Shown here: piece by piece, positions 32,471 to 44,178 of the stretch
How positions within the stretch are numbered: the stretch's first letter is position 1
Layout: each line of letters starts with the position of its first letter
DNA from: Blasia pusilla
Lineage: Eukaryota > Marchantiophyta > Marchantiopsida > Blasiales
DNA: 64,000 nt
Assembly: GCA_050084515.1 (NCBI GenBank)
Contig: CM114271.1
Location: 45,198,001 to 45,262,000 of the forward strand
Direction of reading: 5' to 3'
The notes under the pieces: generated by a model
Seen by the model: the letters and a program-made list of their open reading frames with translations, nothing else
Told to the model about the DNA's origin: nothing
Databases searched by the model: none
Made by a program: the position numbers and the translations under genes

Positions 32471-34520
32471 CTATATGGGGGACGTCCCGAGCACCGGCTC
32501 TGAGGGCAAGTCCACCATCTCCTCAACTTCCTCTGAACAAGAAGCACTCATCTCTCCATGCTCACACGACATGGCGGCCAACCGGAATACCTCAGTTGGT
32601 CCAACTCCCAACTTTGCCAACTCTATGGCGGAAAATAGCGGAGTCTGGCTCACTCTGGTGCCCTACTCCAACACTATGGTCGACATTGACTCCACTCGAG
32701 CCAACATAGGAGTTGTCACTCCGAATTATCGTGATGTCGATGTACCTGCATGACCTGTAGGCACCGCGGGCCGTCGAGGCACCATCGATGGTGTATGTAG
32801 TGCCTCCGACAATAAGAATGACTCTGGAACCCTGGTCTACCACCCATCGGTCCCCTCTGATGGCTCAATCTCAACTCCACCTCTGGATGGCTCAGTGCGT
32901 CTCGCAACACCCCGAGTCACCATTGCAGCCGCCTCAACCTGAGATGCACTGCACATAAACCCCATACTCGTAAGATCCTCACCCGGATGAGGATATGAGG
33001 TAGAAGGTGGAGCCACACTAGCTGCTTGCTACTCCGTGCCTTCCTTGAGCTGTATCATTGTCATGGCAGAAATCTTCTGCTCCAAGTGATCGATGCGTGA
33101 GAGAAGTTCCGGCTCTGGTGCTCTTGCTCCATCTCCTTTGGCTCGTGGTGGTCCTCTACCACCATGTCCAAGAAGAACTCCCCGACCTCCTCCAAGACGA
33201 CCGCCCCCAGGCCCTCGGCCTACCTCTGGACATGCCTCTCGACGAAGGTCAAAACATCTATCCCTAGTGTGACCATATCTGAGGCAATAGTCACACTGGT
33301 ACTATGGTGGGGCCATCCTCTATGGCTCCTGAGAAATCTGAGGCGCTCGTGGTCCTCTCCCATGTTGTGTGTAGTCTCTCTGCCTATAGGTCCCTCCACA
33401 CGTCCAACACGACAACATCGATCCCTGTTGGGCAATATATGTTGGTACGCGTCGTTGCCTCATAGGCTCACGATACCCGCCCTGCTCTCTGGGCACACTT
33501 GCCCGCTCCCATGGTACGGGTGCTCGCTGTGGCACATGTGGGGTCATCGTCGCTCGTGGGCCCGTCGACCCTCAAGAAAATCCAACGGTCACTACCTACT
33601 CCTCACTCATGTTGAGCTTAATACGCTCAGACAACTCAAACACCACCTTCAATGCGGGCTTCGCTGTGTGAATCAGCACCGTATCTTGGACTCTCCTCCG
33701 TAGTTCTCGATCCAGAACCCTATACCAAAACAGGACTGACTGCGCTTCAGTCACTCCAAACGTAGCAATGATCAGCCTTCTCATATGCATGAATGCCTCT
33801 CTCAGACTCTCACCCAATCGTCGCTAAAAATCGTGTAGACTCTTCAGCTTGTCGGTGCGTATACCTTGGTAGCTCTTCCCCAACAGTCGGAAGAACTCCA
33901 CTGTGGGACTAAAGTTGGGTGGCCCTCTACCACCGGAGGTCTCTGCCACATCGCCTGTCTCACTGCCCTCCTCTCCACCTAGTCTCCGGGCTGATGATGT
34001 GGGTCTCTCTCCTCTCAAAATCCCATCATATGCCTCGCCTGCACTAGTGGATACATACCCTAGAGCCCAATACATCCTCCAAGCATCGATCTTTAGTGAA
34101 TATAGTGATTGAAACTCTATGTAGTCATCCATCGGAGGACCCTCCACGTGCTAGAACAACCCCTTCCATGCCATGAAAGGGTTGAACGTGTCGGGGTCAG
34201 TATCTCTTGGAAGTTGCACCATGTGTCAAACTCATGGATAAAATCATCTAAGTCCATGGTGCCCACTACACCCAAGAAATGATGCATGCCCCGATAGCCC
34301 ATGTCATCCATCTCCTACCAAGTGATATTGCCTTCTTGTACGATCTCATCACCAAACCCGGTGTCTAGAGATGACGATCCAACCACGGATGTATGTCTTG
34401 GTAGCTCCTCACTCGTAACCCTCGATATCTCACTCCACTCCGTTGTCGTGTTCAGAGCTTTTCTTCGAGTAAGGGCAGACCTTCTAACTGCGGCAGACGT
34501 GGTCGATGCAAGGTGAACCC
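32471..34520 (-). pseudogene. Gypsy gag with two zinc knuckles
   Basis: Gag forms the virus-like particle. The start codon is uncertain. The frame is readable from about 34520 (LNTTTEWSEI, then MDLDDFIHEFDTW) with a one-base shift near 34205, after which FNPFMAWKG and VEGPPMDDYIEFQSLY follow. RRLGESLREAFMHMRRL and FELSERIKLN are gag capsid-type helices. Two knuckles follow. The first, CWTCGGTYRQRDY near 33420, has lost its His and last Cys. The second, CDYCLRYGHTRDRC (about 33255-33300), is intact CCHC. A Gly/Arg-rich stretch (GGRLGGGRG, GHGGRGPPRAKG) may bind RNA. About 250 weakly conserved residues lead to the protease, with several stops. Confidence 0.85.
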
Positions 34521-36569
34521 TCTAAGAAGTTCTCCTTTTTCAATACAAAATTATTATGTATACTCTTCATTCTCTCACGACAAGTATCACAAATGGAAGT
34601 GCCGAGGCGATCACTTCTTTGTAACATCGGACCCAAAAATTTCTAACTATAAAATCCCTATAAACTACTTAACTTATACACGAGGAAGATATCATAACTG
34701 GTGTTAAACCCTACTTGAGCAGGCCTATTGACGTCCATGAATTGCTATATAAGGACATACAAAGTACAATCCAATGTCCTTCCATATATGACAATTGGAA
34801 AGATGACCAGAGTTGGAGATTGAATGACCTGGTTCATGAACGTCTCCCCAAAGTGATAAACTAAATAGCGAGTGAACTAGTGCCTATTTACAAAGAGTAT
34901 CTTGACATGGTATGGATAGAGGAAAGGAAAGTCGGGCACAACTCGTGCTCCACCCTATCCATGCTTGATGGAAATTCTCTACTCTCCTCAAGAATGGTTT
35001 TGGTCTCTTATTTCTTCCAAGAGGGGTAATCCACTCTCATTGGGAAATTAACATGTGAAAAAATTCACTATTTTAGTATGACTAAACTCCTCTAAGGTGA
35101 CAAACCTCTCATCTCCACACACACACACCACACTATAGAAACCTCTCGAAGAATGGACCATGATGAAGTTACTCTCCCAAGAGGGGTGATCCACTCTCAT
35201 TGGAAGAGCAAGCAATCCCAAAGCCATACACTTCAGAGTGACACGAGAAACTCAAGATGTGGAATAGAAGGTGATGAACCCTTGAAGATCCCTCCTCTTT
35301 CTATACTCACAAGAGATCCACAAAAGTACAAAATAGAGCTAATCTTATCTTGTGCCACATGGCTTCCTCTCAAGGCTTAGCCAATCACATTTTGACACAA
35401 GCAGATTTCCTTTTATTTCTTCCAAAATATCCTCTTTTCCCCACTTGATATTTTCCAAATTACCCCAACTAACCTAGCCACCAACCAAGCCTACTTTTTC
35501 TTTTCATTAAAGCACCAACCTTACTACTTTACTTTTATAAAGTCATCTTTTATTTATTACCTCGTTTCCTAAAGTTGGGTCCGCATAAAAGAGGCACCAC
35601 ATATTCCTAAGGTTTAAATATGGGAATTTCCTTTTCCTAAGCTAATTTTCCTAATACTTATAAAATTCTATTTAACACTTAACGAGGAAAGAGTTTACAC
35701 ACTGGCTGATTTTACTATACGACACCGTGTCACACCACTACTACTGCTCACACTACACCGTTCTTGCGAACCCTGGAAGAACGCCGTGATGACAACCCTG
35801 TCTTATCGGCTCAAGCACTCAGACTCACCGAGAGTCTCCCACAGTCCTCACTAGCTCACCTATGCTAACGTCAATCACGTGATGACACACCCAACCTCAC
35901 GCACACTCAACACTCATGCTCACCATGAGCCTTCCACTAACTCACCTAACCTACAGACACCCTCGGGTCATACATGCGACCCCAACTCGGCAACCATCGT
36001 AGATCCACCAACATGCTACACATGAAAAGAGTCTACACTTGTCACCATCAGTGCACCCACCTAGCACTAGCTAGTACTCGATACCCATCACTCTCAATCA
36101 CATAAGATAAGTGCGGGAAAAAGGGACTCGAATGGGTAACCTGATCACGCCCTCCAACCTACTGCAACGTCAATACTCACTCCTCCATATGGTATGGCAA
36201 TCCCTGCAACACAACACTCTCCTCAACCAACACGTTGAACCTCCCGTCAGCATCGGTCTGTATGCCTCAATCAGAATCCCCGCAAACCCCAACCATGCTT
36301 GAAAAAGATCTTGTCCTAAAAAATCTCTCCGCCCACTCCCAGACGCGCTTCGCAACCTCAACTCAACCCCGTCCAAACGCAACCCTGCCCATCTATGACG
36401 ACACCCGCACCTCTACTAAGTCCGCCCTGCCTCCTACGTGAGCCTTGACTTCGACCACATCCGTGCCTACCACATCCACTCTATCAACCACGTTCTGCTT
36501 TCTACTACTGAGTCTACTACATTGGGACGTCGCCAACCATGGCGCTCCCAACCACATCATGGAGGGGGG
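34521..36569 (-). other. Long 5' leader of the gypsy-DNMT element, no gene
   Basis: No coding region is seen. Within it, a phrase (caagaggggt-atccactctcattgg) occurs at 35018 and 35179. A segment at 35535-35740 is related to 61148-61350. C-rich text runs from 35700 to 36560. Near 36545 the minus strand reads TGGCGACGTCCCA, which could be a tRNA primer-binding site just after the LTR, but the tRNA is not assigned. Part of this 2-kb leader may be a nested insertion. Confidence 0.4.
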
Positions 36570-37555
36570 CCAAAATGGCCCGTGTCCCTATGGGGATTAA
36601 ATGCGGGGGTGGGGGGTGCTGCGACCCTGGCTTCCTTCGTCTGCCGTAGCTCGCGCCGCCCTAAACCCTAAAACGCGTCTGTTCCGACTCCGGCTTGCAG
36701 CCACCTATGACCTAGCTGCGCCTAGCCCTAGCCGCGCCTAGCCCTAGCAGCCCTTGCAAACCTAGCCCCCTGGCGCCTACAAGACCTGAAAGGCTAAACT
36801 TCTCTCTCTTTCCCGACATGCGCCACTCACCCGCCAACATTACACTCCGTGCTACACCCGAGTGCCCTTGCCGGTACACCGCTACTGCCATACACCAGTC
36901 GGCTACCCAAAAAAATCAGGGAAAAATGAGCAGCGCTTCCGTGCACGACCTCCCAAACTTGAAAGACGAAAATACAACCGCCAATAAGCGTCTCCAAGGG
37001 CTTCTGACCGAGGCAACCCGCTTGCCTACCTGCAAAGAATGAATTCCCACCACGCCCTTGACATCTTTCTCATGTAAAAATAAAGAACAGTAAAAATGGC
37101 ACTCCCGGCCTAAAACTCCACTCCTCAATCTACATCGGCATATCAAGCCTCGTCCACCGTGCGCTATCAAGGAATCCGGACGCTAGCACCCTAGTCCTAT
37201 CTCAAACACATACAAGAGAGGTGCTCCAACGGCCCAACATGAGAAAGATGGCTTGGGAAAGCCATCTTCCTCCCTTATATAGGGTTGGGAAGAGCCAAAA
37301 GGCTCTTCCCCTTAAAATAGCTATCCTCCTAGTAACCTACGTGCACATGTTACCAGGGACGGGTAACCTGGTCAACAAGTCATCCGGCTGTGAAAGACCT
37401 CAACAAGAAAATTGTCAGAAATGACGTTCCTAACACAACGGATCTATCCTCAACCTCATTTGACATGGTGGGACAAAGTTACACTCTAGATAATCCACTG
37501 GCTGCTAAGCCCTATCCACGATAGATCTCGGCCTATCGACTACTCAGATGTCACA
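36570..37555 (-). mobile_element. LTR copy 3, probable 5' LTR of the gypsy-DNMT element
   Basis: It matches copy 1 (about 3915-4852) along its length. The 37072-37555 part also matches copy 2 at 26743-27191. The minus-strand start reads TGTGACATCTGAGTAG (copy 1: TGTCACATC). It lies upstream (minus strand) of gag, the correct place for a 5' LTR. It holds a TATA-like cttatatagggttggg and a run of ctagcccta repeats at 36708-36752. The exact inner end is approximate. Confidence 0.65.
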
Positions 37556-37836
37556 ACTTTCATAATAAAAGAAACTATGTTGATCTAGGACTAAACTCTG
37601 TGAATAAGTGTTACAATGTCAAGCTCTTGCGAAGTTGTTGAAATCATGTCACATTTTGGACCCCTCATAATCACGTCTACTCAACTCGCTTGGAATGAAG
37701 GAAAGGGAAACTGATGAAGAGCCCTGCTTCTTCCCCACTTCATATACACAATTTCTCATAAATAATTTTTGAGAATGTTAGGCGAACCATCCCAAAAATA
37801 TTAGTACTGTGAGGTTCATTACTTAATTTTAAGGGA

Positions 37837-38135
37837 TGTTGGTGGTAATTGATGACATGGTGGATGTTGGTCAAATCTTCAACTTTGTGGAGTCCATGCC
37901 GCCTAAGTTGAAAAAGAAATTGAGGGAGAAGAGTATATTGATCGTAACAAGTTTTGGGAAGCTCGAGGCAACCATTGATATGGCGACTCAACTAGTGGCA
38001 AGTGAGCCTAGTCTTGACAATAGAGGCAACATAGTCCTAATCTTGAAGGCAAGAGGATCATTTGGTGGGATGAACAAGAGGAACTTGGAAGAGACAAGGT
38101 GCCAACTTTCAAGAGGTTCAAAACTCAAGAAATGA
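37837..38135 (+). pseudogene. Gag fragment of another LTR retrotransposon
   Basis: The plus-strand ORF contains NFVESMPPKLKKKL and FGKLEATIDMATQLVAS, resembling the retrotransposon gag pattern FxxGLxPxLK...xTLxEAIxxAxxLE. Only the C-terminal half of gag is seen. The protease scrap downstream at 38388 supports a gypsy origin. The match is short, so confidence is moderate. Confidence 0.5.
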
Positions 38136-38387
38136 GTATTCTATCTGTTGGCAACCAAAATTTATAACATCTGCCCCTTAAGATTTGGGACATGTGTGCT
38201 TGAAGTGACCCAAATCTCTACGTATCTAACACCTTTTGGCTCCACTCAATCGAGGTCATCCCTTCCTTGGAAATCAATGCTTGCTAAGGTTTGAATATTA
38301 CTTTTCTAAAGGGAGGGCGTAGGCCATGTAAGAATATCTTAAAACTAAGCGTTCAATGGGATAGATCATGAACCTTTGGGAAACTAG

Positions 38388-38576
38388 TTGAAAAAAGGTG
38401 AAAAACCTTCAGATGTTATACTTATGTATTCTAGTGAATGTAAATTTGTGATTGAGGTATTGATTACAAGAAAAATTGGCATGGCTTTCATTAAGAAAGG
38501 AGCGCTTTGCAACTTCCTAGATTCTAAGGTGGTGGTGAGGCTAGAAGCACATGTCATCAACATGCAACAACCCTAA
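38388..38576 (+). pseudogene. Retropepsin fragment, same relic
   Basis: The plus-strand reading GALCNFLDSKVVVRL resembles the gypsy protease context DSGATHNFLxSKVVxRLG, with the DSG itself lost (IKKGAL in place). It is 250 bp downstream of a gag-like fragment and in the same orientation, consistent with one decayed element. No RT is readable beyond. Confidence 0.5.
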
Positions 38577-41500
38577 GATGTAATCTATGCAAACGAACAC
38601 TCAAAATCCACCTCAACCTAGGCATTGAACATCAAGATGGTGATTCCAAAAAAGAAAATAAAGTTTAGTGCTAGGTTCCAAGATACCCATATACATCTTC
38701 TTCTTCACGAGCTCCATCAATAACTTAATAAACCTTGGGATCACATCTCATGGCATTAGTATGGGTTTCATCTCCCAAGACACATGTAGAACTGTGAAGA
38801 TAACTATTGATGCCACCACCCTCATAGATATTTACACAAGTTAACCCCCCTTCCTTCAAATTCAAGGCTTCTGGGGAAATCACCCAACTATGTTTATTTT
38901 AATGCAATAAAAAATAACGCATCACAAAAGATATTGAACATCTTTGTTAGAAAATAAAAGGTGTTTGTTTTATCCACATTCCCTTAATTATAACTAGTGG
39001 GCAGCCCGTGCCATGGAGAGGAGTGAAGGGACTAATCATGTGGCATACAAAATCTTATTCTTGGTGCCCACAGAAGGGAAATTTTTTTCTTGTTGTTCCA
39101 AAATAGAAAATATTTTCTTGGTGCCCGATTGTCACATGTCAAGCAAAGAGGTGTTTACAAATCAAGAAGGCACTCTCCAATAATAATATAGATTTTGACC
39201 ATTTTTTTCATACTAAAATGGGTCTTCATGTCAAAGGTTATTTTCATTGTATACATGTAAGAGCCACCATGAACATGAAAAATCAATTACTCTCATTCTT
39301 GTGTAGATCACATGCCTATGTCTAGAATACCCAAAAAGGGCTTGGAGGAAATTTAATTGCTATTCCCTTTCACCTTAAAAGTTTTCAGCTCTAATTACTT
39401 GGTAAATAATTATAGCCAAAAAATATTTTGAAAATAGAAAGGAATTTTTTTCCATGGAAGAATATACGTTTTTCTTTAACTTTTCTTTAACTATTTATTT
39501 CATCATCTTATGAGTTTTTATTACAATTTTAAGATACGTTTCACAAGGAATGGTAGGAAAATAATTAATGAGAATTAATTATTCGCATACCTGATATATT
39601 CTTTTCCAATAGTCTTGTCGACAATAAATAAGTGAGGGCATAGTAATGAAAATAAATGGTTTTAAAGTCTTCTATTTGTAAACTTCATTATGTAAGGAAA
39701 TAGGGGAAATGCAAAATTTCATCAACAATACACTTGGGGCCATTGTCTCCATCGCAAATTTGCGAAAAAACATAAATTCTCCAATGCTTATTAAGGCCCC
39801 TACATGTACTCCCATTTTTTTCCTCACACATATGGATTGCATCTACCCCAATGTAGATGCAGTTCACATGCGTAATCTATTGCAACTTGATCATCACTTG
39901 GATCTCATGATCTTGGGGCGCAAAATACTCCATCATTCTAGAGGTGAGCACCCTAATCGAGTTTGGTAGTATTATGGTGCTTATAAAATTCTTGATACCA
40001 TACGATTGCATATGCCTCTAACTTCAAGGAGACCTCGACTCCCCAACTAGCCTTAAGAACTTGGTAAGTCACAAAAAGGTGTTACACATAAGTCAATCAT
40101 TGATTGGGGTCTTTGATATTTATTTCAACCCAAAAAATGGGCATTTACTTCTTCACATTTCCCAATTGATACCTTGGTGATGAGACAAAAGTTTAGCTAC
40201 AAGCCATTGTGGTCTCCCCAACTTCATAGTCCATCTAGGCTTGTTGTTGCTCTTCCAACGCCTCATAGATGGGGAGTTAGATCTCATTGAATCTCAGGGG
40301 CGGTTAGACCTCCTACCACTTCTCTCCAAGTATTTGTGCTTGCCCTCTTCTTAATCAACGATGACTCCTTTGGGCTACCAACTTGGGTATCAAGCCCTTG
40401 AGATTGAGTTTCTCCAATGATTTGCCAAGAACTTCAAGAGAATATGTCTCACCAAACGACATTTCATCCCCAAATCCCTCATCCTGTTCATGTCTTTAAT
40501 TAAATATTTTAATTTTCTCAGAACCTCATGGGACATCTAGGCCTATTGGCTCATTCCCTCGATCCCCCAATTCCTCCCCATCTTGAGGTAGTTCCCATGA
40601 CCCTCTTCCTACTCTTTTTTGGCTTATCATTGTCTTAGCTATGGTTATTTCCTCCTCCAAAATCTCTTACTGATTTTGGCCTATTCAGTGGTGTGTTTTG
40701 AAATCATGTTGTAAATTTCAACTTCTATTACTCCTTACTAGCTCGTAAAGAGATCTTGACCTGGTCTTCCAAGTGGAAGTCTTGAGGTGAGCCTTAAAGA
40801 CTCAACCGATCATAAGTTTTTTAGGCAAGTCGGGGTATATGTAGTTGCAAAGCACTAAGCTCTTCTCATCCCCCTAAGGGAAATATTTTCTCCCTAGGAA
40901 TTCTCTTGCGCGAGCCTCGACCAATCTCTACAAATATCTCATCGAAGTGCGATGGTTAATTCCTCAAGAGGCATTACAAAGGGTTCTTTAGCTAAAATCT
41001 ATTTTTTAATCCCTTATTCCAAGACTTGAGTGAGTATGAAAAGAAAAGTCCCTCCCCATGATTACTGTCTAGGTTCTATAGGGAAATCCCACCTTTCTTA
41101 TCATCTATCCAAGCCCTTGGTCTTGGCCCACAACCCAAACATGGTTCGTATCCTATTAACCCCTAATATGACTTGGAAAAGGAATTCTCCAAGAAGATTC
41201 CACCCATCTTGACTTCTTCAAACTCACCTTGGGACCTAACTCTATATTTTGTGCATCTCATGGCTAGAGACTGTCTCAACTCTCGTCAATTGGCATCTAA
41301 TGGTTGTCTTGTCGCCCTTCGTATTTTGTGACTAGTCGTATGGCATCTCACCCTTCTTGAAAAATCCCATCTTCCTTACTACTCGTCCTTGACTCAAGAT
41401 TGGACTCGAAGATCTTATATCTTTCTTAGCTCGCTCTCACCTTCAAGAGTGGATACGCCTCTTTTCTTCGAAACTTAGTTTGTAGGCTCTCGTACATCTT

Positions 41501-42539
41501 GGCTAGTGTAATGGCACGAGAGGTTCTACTCCCCTTTCTAGTCTTGTGAGTAGCTAGTGTAGGTCTCAACTTCGGGTGGGTCACACTAAGGTCTCTCTTT
41601 CTTTGACTCACAAGCATGACTTGCTTCTCGAATCCCTGCTAGCGCGCATGGCCCCAAATTTTTAGCTCTTTGCAAAAAACTACCTCCACAATGGATTTAT
41701 ATGAGGGCCTACTTGTGGAGGCCATAAATAATCAACGAGTCTAAAATAAACAAGAGACCAATTTGAAGAGGTTGGGAAATTTCTCTCACAAAAATACCTC
41801 TTTATGTATCTAAATTTTCCGATTTTACTAAAATGTGGACCTTTCATATTTAATCATATACTTATTAGAGCTCCTCTACCAAGTTTCAATCAAGAGGCTC
41901 CGGCAAATCAACATGATATTATCTAGTAATAGTATAGTTTAAAAATTATCTAGTTTTGAATTAAATTTCCAATCACTTATTTTACAACTATGGCTTTGAA
42001 GCATCTCCTCGTCTCCAATAGTTCATCAAGTCCAATGTCATCCAAGAAAGCTTCGACAACAATTATAACCCGTCTGAATTTCTTTACGGCTTCTACATAC
42101 AACCGCTGTTCTTTTCTCTCACTATCTAACCTATCCACGTGTCTTTCATACGAGTATAATAACTAAGTCTCAAATTCCCCCTCTCAAGGCCGCACACTAG
42201 TTGATATTTTTAATCCCTTAACTCATCAAAAACGATTTCAAATATTTTCCCAAAGGCAACAATGAGCCTCATCCTACTTGTTCAAAAGTGTTGGAACTAA
42301 AACCAAATTGATTATGGGAAAATATCGAATGGAGTTGTTGGATTTGCCTTAAAATAGTACATGTTATTAAAACTTTCAAAACAAGACTTGTTTTACAAAC
42401 ACACATATGCGTGGCATGGCCGGCTAAAAATTCATAATCCTAGCCCGTTAACATCCCGTCTCATTTAAAACTGGTCACTACGTAATTCTTTCCTTTCTAT
42501 AAAGTATCTAAAAACCAGTTCGAACGCTGAGTTTACCGC
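38577..42539. other. Long AT-rich intergenic stretch, no gene recognised
   Basis: Only short ORFs (39709-39969, 41030-41212, 41426-41617) without motifs. A segment at 38757-38830 is related to 45930-46010 (cacatgt-ga-tgtga, gccaccac-ctc). The motif ctagtgggcagcccgtgcca at 38995 resembles ends of non-autonomous Helitrons. Confidence 0.5.
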
Positions 42540-43200
42540 TCCCGGTCGTAAAATACCGGCTCCCGTGGGGAAACTCCCCGGGCCCTGGTCTAACGGACGT
42601 CGTTTCTCAAAAGGTAAAAGCTTCCAATCGCTGTATTAAAGAAAACAGGAATATAAACTTTAATAGAAACGTTTGATGGACGGAGTGGAATCGACGACTA
42701 TAGATAGCGAAGCAAATACCTCCACCACCACCTTACGTCATGAGCGAAACGTGTGGTGGGGATAGGCCGGATCGATCTTGCACTTTCTCGCCGCACAAGA
42801 GGGAATCCGTTTGGCGATGGAACCCATACGCGTGGGGCAGGGGGCCGCGGGGCAGGGCAGTGCAGTGCAGTGGGGAGAGTGCAAGACAAAAAACGAAAGA
42901 AGGTTGGCCTACTGACACGTAGGCGATGACAGGCCGATTCCACCAATGATTGGGCTCCACGAGTACAAACTCCACATAAGTTCCGAGCGAACTACACCGT
43001 CAGCGGCATTCGCTGGAGTTGCTGGCGAACGTTCAAAGATCCCCCCCCCTCTGGGAGTTGCTGGCGGCGTTGAATCACCCGCGGCCAGGAGACCTAGAGG
43101 CGGCCGCCTCAGGGTTTTCAGAGAATCGCGGGCGGGCGGGCGGGCGGGCTGGCTCTGATCGGACCCACCCGGAAGCCGTTCCGTGATTCCATCTAACGTG
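42540..43200. promoter_or_regulatory. GC-rich island in AT-rich surroundings, no gene attached
   Basis: There is a sharp GC rise with many CpG sites, a (GGGCA)n-like run near 42836-42870, and (GCGG)n near 43128-43150. Similar motif types occur in the VTC2 promoter. No ORF with known motifs lies on either side. It could be a promoter of an unseen transcript, an LTR, or a duplicated promoter fragment. Confidence 0.35.
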
Positions 43201-43450
43201 TTGGATGCGGCGTGTCAGTCAACAGCAGGTTCTTTGCAGGTTAGGGCGTCTTACCATATCCATGCGCACGCTTCGAAGTGAAGTGGAAGCTTACCTATGA
43301 GGGTGACAATTAGCACCAAGTTTCCGCTCTACATGAATAGCGATGATGTTCGAGTTCATCTATAATGCATCGGCATCAAAATTTACCATATATAAATAAT
43401 CATAGCTATTAATTTCTAAAAAATAACATAACTGTTTATCTATTTTCATA

Positions 43451-43478
43451 AAGAATTCGTGACAAGTCACGAATTCTT
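43451..43478. repeat. Perfect palindrome, 13-bp arms, 2-nt spacer
   Basis: aagaattcgtgac and gtcacgaattctt are exact complements separated by aa. No coding context. Function unknown. Confidence 0.9.
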
Positions 43479-43729
43479 GGAATTCTTTTGCATCCAGCTT
43501 GCTTGAAGATTTTGAGAGCGTTTGTGATAGAGTTTAAAAATTCTGCAGTGGGATGACCAAGTCGCTTTGAGGGCTCAAAATTGTCATTGATTCATCCGAA
43601 CTGATGTAAAACCACCGGGCTGCACACTTCCTGAAATCTCCTCTGTCAAATGGAGAAAACCCAAGCGGAAGCTAAGACGATAGTAAAATAGTCCAAACCA
43701 AATCCGACCTGGAGATAGAGATTTACCTT

Positions 43730-44178
43730 CTTTGGCCGATAAGCTTTCTCCAAATTTTCCAACACCTTGACGCTGCGTCCACTTTTCCACCACCTTCTTC
43801 ATTTTCTTAGACACCTATGTTGAGGCTACTCCAACTTAGAGATGCGGCTGATTTATTTGCAAAAAGATAGAGGTAGGGAGTTCACAGGTGTCTTAATACG
43901 ACTGGTTACTCCAAAAGTTTCCTCTTCTACTTCCAAACTGACAAGTGTCCCCTTAAAATCAGAAAAAATCTGGTCTCATTCAAATATAAGGCAGTGGAAA
44001 ATCTCACTTTTGGTTCAAATAGAAGCCCTCGGAAAGTTTCCCATAGATTTGAATTTTTTTTTTTGTTTTAACTTTTTTTTGCTAAGTAGTCATTTCTGCT
44101 AAGTAGCCATTTCACATGAATACTTCTGAAGGGCTTCATTTCTTTGGGAAAAATTTACCAAAAGAGGTAACCCCCGCG
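43730..44178. repeat. Dispersed repeat, copy 2 (pair at 16.2-16.6 kb)
   Basis: It has the same block order as copy 1 (tctcattcaaatataaggca, gggcttcatttctttggga, ttaccaaaag) with an extra T-rich insert near 44048-44080. Family unknown. Confidence 0.6.

Noticed and set aside
32475-33703. Plus-strand ORFs of 60-180 codons across the gag region
   Set aside because: They are shadows of the minus-strand gag frame.
34521-36569. A gene in the 2-kb leader of the gypsy element
   Set aside because: All frames are short and show no motif. C-rich composition explains the plus-strand ORFs.
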